Origin: Caproiciproducens sp. CPB-2 | GTDB lineage: Bacteria > Bacillota > Clostridia > Oscillospirales > Acutalibacteraceae | Reading direction: 5' to 3' | NCBI RefSeq assembly: GCF_036287215.1 | Contig: NZ_CP142860.1 | Location: forward strand, 2,356,001-2,420,000 | Length of the DNA stretch: 64,000 nucleotides | Shown here: positions 17,346 to 25,068 of the stretch, one piece after another | Layout: each line of letters opens with the position of its first letter | Position numbering within the stretch: the first letter of the stretch is position 1 | Made by a program: the position numbers and the translations under genes | The notes under the pieces: generated by a model | Told to the model about the DNA's origin: nothing | What the model saw: the letters and a program-made list of their open reading frames with translations, nothing else | The model's database searches: none

Positions 17346-18875
17346 GTGGACGGATTTGCGCAGGTCGGGTGCCTGCGCAAGCTTTTTCCAGACGGCATAC
17401 CTTTTGGAATCGTCGATATAGGTTTCCCTCATTCTGCCGATAAACCGGTCAAGCTCCTCAAACATCGGCGTATAATCCGTCGTGTCCGGCGGAAGCTCGC
17501 ACCGGAAGCCGAGAATTTTATTGCAGCAAAGAAAACCGTCCTCTTTTTTCGAGACCGTGATGGGGACCTTGTCGCTGTGATATTTATCCAGCCTTTTCGC
17601 AAGGTTCTCGCTTCCGACCGTCTCAAATTCAGCCGCATATCCGCAGCGGATACACGCAAAAAGTTCATCGGTCACACGGTTTCTCTGCGTCCTTGTCCCG
17701 CAGCGGGGACAGGTGAGGAAAAGGCCGTTCGAGCTCACCTCGACCGGCGGCGGCAGACCTTTTCCGGGCAGTTTGTATTTCAATTTCTGAGCAAGCAGCA
17801 GATAATCCCCGACCGAAAAACAAAGCTCCGGGTTCTGCGCGGGAACGGGCATCCGGTCGTTTTTTCCGCCGTTTGCCTCCAGCACCACCTGAGAGCGGTT
17901 TTTCGCCGCGATTTCCGCAATCGTATTGGAAAAGGCGGACGGGTCGTTCTGCTTCTGGCATGCGGAAATCCGTTTTCTTTCCCTGACGACACCGCCTTTA
18001 TCGCAGATCGTATAGCTCAATCCCCCGTGAACGCCGCGCGCGACCCCCATGGTCGTGACCGTTTCCCTGGTGATCTGCCGGCTGCACTCGATATTGACCA
18101 TCAGATAATACTGCCGGTCTTTTTTGACCAGCCGGGAGGAATGCAGCAGGCGCGGATTTTTCAGCGCTTCCTTCAGGTCGGCGTACTGCTCTTTTCCAAA
18201 AGCCAGCGGGACGACGATATATCTTCTCTGTCCGGGCAGATTGTTTATGAAAGGCATCCCGTCCCAGACATATTTCAGGCTGAGCCCGCTTGCGCAATAC
18301 CCGCCCGGAACGCTGTCCGCGCGGTTCATCAGATACAGCTTCGCATAGAACCGTTCCTTAAACTCATCGTAAAGCAGGCAGTAATCGCGGTTCATTGCGT
18401 ACCGGCCGAAATAGACGGACCGCAGCTTTCCCGCCTTATCCACCAGCTTAAAGGAGCGGTGTTGAAACCTTTGCGGGCCGATCTTCCCGCTGTCAAACTG
18501 CGCAACGCAGTCCGACATTGCGCGGGAATAGCGCGGGGCGTCCAGGAAAGGAAGAGGGTACCCGGTTTTGGGATGATTGCGCCTGCGCGCAAGATAGGAG
18601 GCGGCGATGGCGGAAAATTCCATCAGCAGGGAATCCTTAAAGGGCTGTATGTCGAAACGGTTCAGGCTCTTGGCGGTTTCCCTGTCGATCATTTTCAGGA
18701 TCTGGTGCTGCGTAATGTCCTTCTCTGATTTGGACAGCTCTGTAATTTCATTTCGATAGGTGTCCATCAGGAACTGCAAAGCCCGGGAATAGCGCAGAAG
18801 GGCCGTATCCATCAAATCCCGTTTCTGTTTTCCGGGTTTATACAGCTGAAGCATCAGCGTTTTAAAAATCATCAT
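17331..18875 (-). CDS. TnpB-like protein with inactivated RuvC site (TldR-like)
   Basis: 514 residues, intact frame, ATG after GAGG. It has a TnpB/Cas12f-type fold. The N-terminal helical region includes 'LYKPGKQKRDLMDTALLRYSRAL'. RuvC-I is 'MGVARGVHGG', where family members have GIDxG: Asp is replaced by A279. RuvC-II Glu E333 is kept in 'VVLEANGG'. The zinc ribbon is intact (C389, C392, C408, C411). RuvC-III 'CGYAAEFE' has E418 where Asp is expected. About 95 residues follow, longer than usual TnpB. No TnpA, transposon ends or CRISPR array lie nearby. It begins 32 bases after the SpoIIE-like gene, so it is cotranscribed with a sensory hydrogenase. I infer a nuclease-dead, RNA-guided DNA binder; a decaying transposase relic is the alternative. 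Confidence 0.85.
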   Translation of the reverse strand: MMIFKTLMLQLYKPGKQKRDLMDTALLRYSRALQFLMDTYRNEITELSKSEKDITQHQILKMIDRETAKSLNRFDIQPFKDSLLMEFSAIAASYLARRRNHPKTGYPLPFLDAPRYSRAMSDCVAQFDSGKIGPQRFQHRSFKLVDKAGKLRSVYFGRYAMNRDYCLLYDEFKERFYAKLYLMNRADSVPGGYCASGLSLKYVWDGMPFINNLPGQRRYIVVPLAFGKEQYADLKEALKNPRLLHSSRLVKKDRQYYLMVNIECSRQITRETVTTMGVARGVHGGLSYTICDKGGVVRERKRISACQKQNDPSAFSNTIAEIAAKNRSQVVLEANGGKNDRMPVPAQNPELCFSVGDYLLLAQKLKYKLPGKGLPPPVEVSSNGLFLTCPRCGTRTQRNRVTDELFACIRCGYAAEFETVGSENLAKRLDKYHSDKVPITVSKKEDGFLCCNKILGFRCELPPDTTDYTPMFEELDRFIGRMRETYIDDSKRYAVWKKLAQAPDLRKSVHLLLR

Positions 18876-18907
18876 GCCATTTCATCCTCAAAAAGCCCGC
18901 GGTCCTT

Positions 18908-19585
18908 TTACGGCGCGCGAAGGCAGTTGATCCGGAAGGCCAGCGCCGACAGATCGCTCGCCGGTTTTCCGGAAGAAAGGGAGCTGCCCGCGGCAAGAAG
19001 CAGCCGGACGGGGTCTTCGGCCGACATCCGGGAATCGTAGGCATTCGCCATATAGGTTTCTATATTTTTCAAATTCCAGCCGTCCTTCAGCTTTCTGTTC
19101 CTTCCGGCGGTCAGCATCCCGTTGCCGACCGCGACGATCATATCCGCTTTCTTCGCCGTTATCCTCCCGCTGCGGACGGTTCCGCCCTGCACGGCCCTTT
19201 GGGTCGTCTGCAGCTCAACCGGCCTGCCCCTGCGGAGCAGGATCACGTCAGGCGTTTCAAACTGCTCCACCCGGATCGTCCCGTCGAAAAGCGCGAGGAT
19301 CAGCGTAAAGGCGATATTCCCCGCCTTCCCCTTTTTTCCGCCGGACGGCTGGGATTCCGCAATCATATCGGCGACCCGGTCGATGGACGCGCCGCTGCCG
19401 CGCATCGCCACCATCATCTTTGCGGCAAAGGAGGTCAGAAGGCTTGCCCTCGCCCCGCCGTTTCTTCCGTCCGCAAGAATCGCCGCGACGCCGGACTCGT
19501 CGCGTACAATTCTGATCTGATCGTCGCAAAGGCCCTCATGATACTTGGGAACGGAATCACTGTACGTCTCAATGCTGATATCCAT
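18908..19585 (-). CDS. SpoIIE/PPM-type phosphatase-like protein, metal site degenerate
   Basis: 225 residues after GGAGGACAAAA. The PPM fold is recognisable: 'VAAILADGRNGGARAS' holds the first metal-binding D39-G40, but the second metal motif, normally SDG, reads 'VAVGNGML' (N155), and the terminal DD(T/S) is 'ASDLSAL'. SpoIIE-type proteins are commonly encoded next to [FeFe]-hydrogenase-like proteins in Clostridia, where they are thought to signal. Here catalysis is doubtful. It overlaps the upstream hydrogenase-like gene by 17 bases, so the two are translationally coupled. Confidence 0.8.
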   Translation of the reverse strand: MDISIETYSDSVPKYHEGLCDDQIRIVRDESGVAAILADGRNGGARASLLTSFAAKMMVAMRGSGASIDRVADMIAESQPSGGKKGKAGNIAFTLILALFDGTIRVEQFETPDVILLRRGRPVELQTTQRAVQGGTVRSGRITAKKADMIVAVGNGMLTAGRNRKLKDGWNLKNIETYMANAYDSRMSAEDPVRLLLAAGSSLSSGKPASDLSALAFRINCLRAP

Positions 19586-21296
19586 TTTTGTCCTCCGCTC
19601 CCGGAACGATATTGTCGGTCAGCTGCAGCAGCGCCACCTTGGTTTCACAGGTTGTTTCCCCGAGAAGGTCGGCGATTTCCTGCACTACCCGCATTTGTTT
19701 GTTGACGACCTCCCTGGCAAAGGCGGCCGTTTTCTCCGTCACCTTCCGCTGTTCCTCCAGCACCTGCTCCTGCCGGGTAACATCTTTCAGAAGCACAAAA
19801 ATCAGCTGGTTATTGCTCACATGAACCACCGTCTGCTCCAGGATCAGCCCGAGTTCCCTGTAATACTGCTTATGGTTCAATATATTTTTTCCGGTCTGAA
19901 GGACCTCCTCAAAATCCCTGCTGGGAAGGAGTTCTTCAACGGGAAGCCCGACGCAGTCCTTTCCGAGCTTCAAAAGCTGAGTGGCGGAGGGATTGATCTG
20001 CTCGATTTTCAGACGGTCGTTAATGACCAGAATACCGGTGGGGGTGTGTTCCACGACCGTATTGGACATGCTTTCGGCCAGTTCGCGCATATAAGGGATA
20101 CACATGTTGATGTTCGCTTTTCCCTGCAGCACCGCGATCGCTTTCTCGCGGCAGGTATTGTACCCGCAGCAGCCGCAGTTCAGTTCCTTCTCCGGCGAGG
20201 TTTTTCCGGTTGAAGCCAGCACGCTGCGGATTTTTTCCTCGTCGATGATTCCCTTTTTTGCCGAGCGGTTCCGGAACCTTTTCGCAAACTGGGACGAAAC
20301 CCCCTCCGTAAGGGCGGGCGGAGCTTCATTCGCCCGTTTCACATTATCGACCAGCACATTTTTGGCATTTAAAAAGCTGAGATTCATCAGCTTCAGAATC
20401 GGGCCCCCCAGACATCCCCCGGAACAGGCGTTCAGCTCCAGAAAATAGCCGGAAAGACTGTCCTGCACGACGGAATCCAGAATTTCAATGCAGCGGTCCA
20501 CTCCGTCGACGCTCAGGCATTCGTAGGTACTCCGTTCTTTCCGGTGAAGGTTTTTGATGATGCCCCCCGGCGCGGGATAGTAGCGGGGCAATGTGTTTTT
20601 CAAAGTGCGGCTGTTATGGTCGTCCTGCAAAAAATCCACATTTTCTTCCCGAAACCACTTTTCCAGTTCGTCGAACGTCAGAACCGAAAATAACAGATTC
20701 CCGTTATCGGGGTCCACACATTCGTACTTCTTGGAGATGCACGGCCCGATAAAAACGATTTTGGCCCGGATGCCGTAAATCTGTTTGATCATACGCGCAT
20801 GCGCAATCAAAGGGGTCACCACCGGGGCAAGCTGATGGATCAGCGACGGATAATTCTTTTCGATCAGCAGGTTTACCGACGGGCACGAGGTGGTGATAAT
20901 ATTCTGCATTTTGTGTTCGCGGATCAGCTTTTCATACTCCCGGGTAACCTGTTCGGCTCCGATCGCCGTTTCCTCCACATGGGCAAACCCCAGTTTCTTC
21001 AGTGCGGCGGATATTTTCGCGATGCCGGTTTCGGGGAAGGCGGCAATATAGGAAGGCGCCAGGGACACATACAGCTTTTCCCCCGCACGGATCGCCTGTT
21101 TCACCCTGGAAAGGTCGCTGTTGATATATTTCGCGTTCTGCGGACAGACCAACAGGCAGTTTCCGCAATAAATACATTCGTCGCCGATAATGTGAATCTG
21201 CTCGTTCCGGTAGGCAATGGATTTTACCGGGCAGTTGCGAATGCACTTATAACAGTTCTTACAGTTTGATTGATTTAAACCGATAATTTCTTCCAT
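19569..21296 (-). CDS. Sensory-type [FeFe]-hydrogenase-like protein with PAS domain
   Basis: 575 residues from the ATG at 21296 (eight bases after GGAG). Domain order: two [4Fe-4S] ferredoxin motifs (residues 13-55); hydrogenase H-domain with ligand motifs 'TTSCPSV' (about 138), 'IGPCISKK' (186) and 'NACSGGCLGG' (291-295); an extra Fe-S motif 'CGCCGYNTC' (374-382); a PAS domain (about 410-500); and a short coiled coil. In L1 the residue before the cluster Cys, the proton-relay Cys of catalytic enzymes, is Ser. This fits a hydrogen or redox sensor rather than a high-turnover hydrogenase. It is the first gene of the operon with the SpoIIE-like and TnpB-like genes. Confidence 0.9.
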   Translation of the reverse strand: MEEIIGLNQSNCKNCYKCIRNCPVKSIAYRNEQIHIIGDECIYCGNCLLVCPQNAKYINSDLSRVKQAIRAGEKLYVSLAPSYIAAFPETGIAKISAALKKLGFAHVEETAIGAEQVTREYEKLIREHKMQNIITTSCPSVNLLIEKNYPSLIHQLAPVVTPLIAHARMIKQIYGIRAKIVFIGPCISKKYECVDPDNGNLLFSVLTFDELEKWFREENVDFLQDDHNSRTLKNTLPRYYPAPGGIIKNLHRKERSTYECLSVDGVDRCIEILDSVVQDSLSGYFLELNACSGGCLGGPILKLMNLSFLNAKNVLVDNVKRANEAPPALTEGVSSQFAKRFRNRSAKKGIIDEEKIRSVLASTGKTSPEKELNCGCCGYNTCREKAIAVLQGKANINMCIPYMRELAESMSNTVVEHTPTGILVINDRLKIEQINPSATQLLKLGKDCVGLPVEELLPSRDFEEVLQTGKNILNHKQYYRELGLILEQTVVHVSNNQLIFVLLKDVTRQEQVLEEQRKVTEKTAAFAREVVNKQMRVVQEIADLLGETTCETKVALLQLTDNIVPGAEDKNGYQH

Positions 21297-21659
21297 CAAG
21301 CATGCTCCAAATAAATAAGAAAATCCAATTTATAATTGATGTTTTTTATCCTACCATAAAATATTGAAAAAGACAACGTCAGTGTCGCCCAATTTTATCC
21401 TTTGTATTATAAATATGGTTTTTCATTTTGAGGTATTTTCCCGCTGAAAAAAGGATGCGGTATCCCCGAAAAACCTACGGCTGATCGGACTTTTTCGCCC
21501 ATGGACAAATTGCCCCGGTCGGGGCTTCCTCTTTCAGGAACACCCCGCGGCGCCGCATTTTGTTGACGGTTTTTTCCTGCCGTGCTACCTTTACAGTATT
21601 ACAGTGTGAATTATTTATCAATTCTGAAAAATGGTTTCAAAAGATAGGTGGGGTTTTAT
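21297..21659. other. Divergent intergenic region between the two hydrogenase operons
   Basis: 363 bases with no gene. It must hold the promoters of both operons. A TTGACG at 21563-21568 faces right but its -10 partner is unclear. An 8-base match (21362-21369) to the candidate guide portion of the downstream RNA is present but could be chance. Confidence 0.5.
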
Positions 21660-21911
21660 ATGGTGATCGAAGTATACATTGGAAAATCGCTGCGCCTGAA
21701 GGCTCTGGAAGTCTTAAAAGGATTTCGCAGGCTGATTGAAGAAAATCATCTGGAAAACAGGGTCTCGCTCAACGCTTCGCTTTGTGTCGGCGATTTCGGC
21801 CAGGCCGGGATCCCGGTCAGGTTCGGAGGGAAATTTACCGATTATGTCTCAGCGGAAAATCTGGAAAATGTGTTTGGGGAATATGTTCTTCAGACGGTCG
21901 GCTCCTGCTGA
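21660..21911 (+). CDS. Thioredoxin-like [2Fe-2S] ferredoxin homologue lacking most cluster cysteines
   Basis: 83 residues from the ATG at 21660 after AGGTGGGG. The layout 'IEVYIGKSLRLKALEVLKGFRRLIEENHL...SLCVGDF' follows the small thioredoxin-fold [2Fe-2S] ferredoxins (NuoE C-terminal type) often encoded before such hydrogenases, whose pattern is CxGxxCH ... CLxxC. Here the first two Cys are Tyr and Leu, and the fourth is Phe; only the third remains. It therefore probably cannot hold a cluster and may be structural or vestigial. The hydrogenase gene follows in another frame after 53 bases. Confidence 0.7.
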   Translation: MVIEVYIGKSLRLKALEVLKGFRRLIEENHLENRVSLNASLCVGDFGQAGIPVRFGGKFTDYVSAENLENVFGEYVLQTVGSC

Positions 21912-21964
21912 CCGTCTCCTGTTTTCCGAACGATCCGGGTCTGACTTGTGAGAGGGTGTGTAAT

Positions 21965-23383
21965 TTGTTGATTTTTGATTCCAACGTACAGGAACTGAAA
22001 TACAGGGTACTGAAAGAGGTGGTCCGGCTTTCGTCAAGGAACGAGCTGCCCGCAAAGCTGTATGATATTCCGCGCACGATCGTTCCGGGGCCCAAAGCGA
22101 CGATGCGGTGCTGCATTTACCGGGAAAGGGCCATTGTGGAGGAACGCGTAAAGATGGCGATGGGTGGCAGCCCGGACAACAAAAATGTTGTAGAGGTCAT
22201 CGATATTGCCTGTGAAGAATGCCCAAACAAGCGCTTTCTGGTGACGGAAACCTGCCGGGGCTGTATTGCCCACCGCTGCCAATCCGCGTGTCCGGCGAAA
22301 GCGATCACGTTCGTAAACCATAAGGCGGTCATCGACCCCGAAAAATGCAAGGCGTGCGGCCAGTGCATGAGGGCCTGCCCCTATCACGCGATTACGGAGC
22401 AGGAAAGGCCGTGCATCAACGCGTGCAAGGCAAAAGCGATCTTACTGGATGAGCAGAACAAGGCGGATATCGATCCCGACAAATGCATCCGCTGCGGCGC
22501 ATGTGTCCGTCAGTGCCCGTTTGGCGCTATTGTGGATAAATCGTATGTTCTGGACGTTCTGCAGATGATACGGGAATCCAATAACGGGAAAAACTTCCGG
22601 GTATACGCCGCGGTCGCGCCGGCAATCGCGAGCCAGTTCTCCTACGCAAAGGTCGGGCAGGTGGCGGCCGGCCTGTATAAAATGGGCTTTAACCGGGTCG
22701 TCGAGGCGGCCCTTGGCGCGGACATCGTGGCGCATAAGGAAGCGGAGGAGCTCGTCGAAAAGGAGTTTCTGACGACCTCCTGCTGTCCGGCCTTTGTCCA
22801 ATATATCAAAACGAATTTTCCGGAGCTAAAAAGCAATATTTCGAGCAATGCTTCTCCGATGGTCGAGACGGCCAGGCTGATCAAGATGGTCGATAAAACG
22901 GCGAAGGTCGTGTTCATCGGCCCCTGCATCGCAAAGAAAATGGAATTTCAGAAGGAAGAGCTGAAAGGCGCAGTCGACAGCGTGATCACCTTTGAAGAGC
23001 TGCAGGCAATCTTCGGCGGCCTGGATATCCGTCTGGAAGAGCTGGAAGAAAGGAAGCTGAGCGACGCTTCTTACTTCGGCAGGATTTTTGCAAGGAACGG
23101 CGGCGTGACGGAAGCGGTTTCCAACGCGCTGGAGGAAAAGCATATCGATTTCCAGGTCGACCCGGCGATCTGCGACGGGCTGGAGGAATGCCGCGCCGCA
23201 CTGATCAAAGCCTCCAAAGGGAAACTGCCTGAAAACTTCATAGAGGGAATGGCCTGCGTCGGCGGATGTGCCGGCGGAGCCGCCTGTATCAGCCTGAACC
23301 ACGCGGTAAAAAATAAAATGAGCATCGACAATTACGCGAAGCAGGCACACCGGGAAATCAGTGAATTTGTGCCGGTCAGGTAA
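21965..23383 (+). CDS. Monomeric [FeFe] hydrogenase, ferredoxin-type N-terminus
   Basis: 472 residues. The most likely start is TTG at 21965 (or 21968), eight bases after GAGAGGG; no ATG is available nearby. The N-terminal 200 residues carry several Cys motifs: an unusual 'CEECPNKR...CRGCIAHRCQSACP' cluster region plus two ferredoxin-type [4Fe-4S] motifs ('CKACGQCMRACP', 'CIRCGACVRQCP'). The H-domain has complete H-cluster motifs: 'TTSCCPAF' (C273/C274), 'IGPCIAKK' (C321) and 'EGMACVGGCAGG' (C431, C435). It catalyses reversible H2 formation with ferredoxin and belongs to the group-B-like monomeric enzymes. It is the middle gene of the rightward operon. Confidence 0.92.
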   Translation: MLIFDSNVQELKYRVLKEVVRLSSRNELPAKLYDIPRTIVPGPKATMRCCIYRERAIVEERVKMAMGGSPDNKNVVEVIDIACEECPNKRFLVTETCRGCIAHRCQSACPAKAITFVNHKAVIDPEKCKACGQCMRACPYHAITEQERPCINACKAKAILLDEQNKADIDPDKCIRCGACVRQCPFGAIVDKSYVLDVLQMIRESNNGKNFRVYAAVAPAIASQFSYAKVGQVAAGLYKMGFNRVVEAALGADIVAHKEAEELVEKEFLTTSCCPAFVQYIKTNFPELKSNISSNASPMVETARLIKMVDKTAKVVFIGPCIAKKMEFQKEELKGAVDSVITFEELQAIFGGLDIRLEELEERKLSDASYFGRIFARNGGVTEAVSNALEEKHIDFQVDPAICDGLEECRAALIKASKGKLPENFIEGMACVGGCAGGAACISLNHAVKNKMSIDNYAKQAHREISEFVPVR

Positions 23384-23412
23384 GCCTATCGATGATATAG
23401 AGGAGGATTTCT

Positions 23413-23790
23413 ATGTTGGACTGTAAATTATGCAATTATTATCACGCGGTTTCCGGCCGGGATTTCAATGGGCTGAACCTCGGCATCTGCGATTTCACCG
23501 ATCTTCTGTTCATTGAAGACGCCGAAAACATGACAGCAGCCGAATATCCGTGCCGCGAAATGAGCTACAACGATTACCTTCGTAAAAAATCGACGAACAG
23601 CATCGACCCCGCCGCGGCCGCGGAATTGGCCGACCCCGAAATGTTCCGGGAGCTGAAACAATGCGGGGTATCCATGATAAAATTTCCGGAAGGAATCATA
23701 TCCAAATGCTTTCAAAAACAGTTGGATACGGAAAACAGTGAAGCTCTGTACGAAATGCACGCTGATCTGGTGAAATCCGGAAAAAGATAA
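23413..23790 (+). CDS. Small cysteine-containing protein of the hydrogenase operon
   Basis: 125 residues after AGGAGG, 29 bases downstream of the hydrogenase stop. Cysteines cluster at the N-terminus ('LDCKLCNYYH', 'GICDFT', 'YPCRE'), suggesting metal or Fe-S binding. The C-terminal half is helical. No family is recognised. Its position before the operon terminator suggests an accessory role for the hydrogenase. Confidence 0.7.
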   Translation: MLDCKLCNYYHAVSGRDFNGLNLGICDFTDLLFIEDAENMTAAEYPCREMSYNDYLRKKSTNSIDPAAAAELADPEMFRELKQCGVSMIKFPEGIISKCFQKQLDTENSEALYEMHADLVKSGKR

Positions 23791-23871
23791 AAATCTGTTT
23801 TCCGGTCTGAAACGATTGATGCCGTCCATTGATTTTAGAACCGCTCTGAAAACTCAATAAAGCCGATAAAA

Positions 23872-23909
23872 GGGCCGGAATCCCGCGTTGAACAGGATTC
23901 CGGCCCTTT
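23872..23909 (+). terminator. Terminator of the hydrogenase operon
   Basis: Perfect arms GGGCCGGAATCC/GGATTCCGGCCC with an 11-base loop, followed by TTTC. Confidence 0.85.
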
Positions 23910-23945
23910 CGCTGATTTCAAATGATTCTTCCTGTCGCTTCCGAT

Positions 23946-24092
23946 TTACAGCAATTCCATTTCCGTTTACGAGAGTGTCGAGAAACTTGTCAGGAGTCGA
24001 GAAATCGTGCAAGACAAGGCGGCAAGTGCATCCAACAGCAGTAAGCAACTTTATCGACAGCCTGGTTGCAGAATGAACCGGAAATGCTGTAA
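23946..24092 (+). repeat. Inverted-repeat element, copy 4 (different core)
   Basis: The ends TTACAGCAATTCCATTTCCG and TTGCAGAATGAACCGGAAAT + GCTGTAA match copy 1. The central GC hairpin is absent and replaced by about 80 unrelated bases containing two GTCGAGAAA-type direct repeats. It is 147 bases in total, between the hydrogenase terminator and the VanZ-family gene. Confidence 0.75.
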
Positions 24093-24199
24093 GCAAAAAT
24101 TTGTATTGACATAATTGTATTACTGTATTAGTATTATTAATACAGTTGAAAACAAACAATCAAAGGATCATCCTATTATAAAGGTTTAAGGAGGTCTCT

Positions 24200-24718
24200 A
24201 TGGAAAAGAAAGAACCCAGACAGCAAATTCTGACAGGAAGCTTATTGGCTGTTTATCTGCTCGTAATGACCTGGATCATATTATTCAAGATGCAGTCCCC
24301 TTTCGGGCCATTTTATCCCTTCCGCAGTATTAACCTGATCCCTTTTTACCAGTCGGTAGTCGTGAACGACAGGATTGAATGGTCGGAAATCTACGAAAAT
24401 GTCCTGATTTTCGTCCCGTTCGGGCTTTATATCAGTATGCTGAAAAGCAGCTGGTCTTTCCTGAAGAAAGTTATTCCGATCTTCAGTGTAAGCTTCTTTT
24501 ATGAGGCAATGCAGTTTATTTTGGCAGTCGGGGCGTCCGATATCACCGACCTGATCGGCAATACGTTCGGGGGAATCCTTGGGATCGCGTTCTATGCCGC
24601 TGTCCGCAGACTGCTGAAAACACAGCGGAAAGCCAATGCGGTTTTAAATACGATTGCGTCGGTCGGAACACTGCTGGCCGTCGCCCTGCTGGCATTTCTG
24701 ACCGTATCAAACCTTTAG
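24200..24718 (+). CDS. VanZ family membrane protein
   Basis: 172 residues after AAGGAGG, with four to five hydrophobic helices. The VanZ signature is visible in 'INLIPFYQ', 'ENVLIFVPFGLYISML' and 'DITDLIGNTFGGILG'. VanZ-like proteins occur widely in Firmicutes; in the vancomycin cluster the family gives low-level teicoplanin resistance, but most members have no known role. It is a single gene facing a convergent small membrane gene. Confidence 0.9.
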   Translation: MEKKEPRQQILTGSLLAVYLLVMTWIILFKMQSPFGPFYPFRSINLIPFYQSVVVNDRIEWSEIYENVLIFVPFGLYISMLKSSWSFLKKVIPIFSVSFFYEAMQFILAVGASDITDLIGNTFGGILGIAFYAAVRRLLKTQRKANAVLNTIASVGTLLAVALLAFLTVSNL

Positions 24719-24727
24719 ACTGCCCAT

Positions 24728-25033
24728 TTAATTCTTTCTGAAATACGAACTCAACACAATCGCATTGAGCAGGATTGTAACCGTGAGAAGGATCGCGGAA
24801 ACCAATGCCACCGAGGAAGAAGTGTCCATCAGTGCCGACCAGTCCTCTATTTTTACAAGATGATCCGTGTAGAAAATTTGCAGGCACAGCGAGACGGCAC
24901 AGGCGCTGACGCTTGCCGCGCACAAGACAATCCGGCTCCCGCTGCCCGCCTTATTGCGCCGCAGATTGACCACGGGAAGAATCCATGCAATTAACCCCAA
25001 TATCAGACTTCCTAAATTCAGCAGACCCGGCAT
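24728..25033 (-). CDS. Small membrane protein, three helices
   Basis: 101 residues after GAGGAG, with hydrophobic segments near residues 5-25, 36-55 and 74-95. The pattern 'GLIAWILPVVNLRR' recurs in uncharacterised Clostridial membrane proteins. No function can be assigned. The stop lies ten bases from that of the convergent VanZ gene. Confidence 0.7.
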   Translation of the reverse strand: MPGLLNLGSLILGLIAWILPVVNLRRNKAGSGSRIVLCAASVSACAVSLCLQIFYTDHLVKIEDWSALMDTSSSVALVSAILLTVTILLNAIVLSSYFRKN

Positions 25034-25068
25034 AAATATTCTCCTCTCAATGGGAATTTAACAGTAGT

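Noticed and set aside
17313..18728. 471-codon plus-strand frame opposite the TnpB-like gene
   Set aside because: No ribosome site and no recognisable domain. The minus strand has the zinc ribbon and RuvC-like motifs.
17331..18875. CRISPR effector (Cas12f-like) interpretation
   Set aside because: Size and fold would allow it, but no repeat-spacer array and no cas1/cas2 are in the window.
23854..23864. 11-base match to the putative guide portion of the RNA at 17219-17345 taken as a real target
   Set aside because: AATAAAGCC-type sequence is common before terminators and both places flank terminators, so coincidence is likely; kept only as a weak lead.
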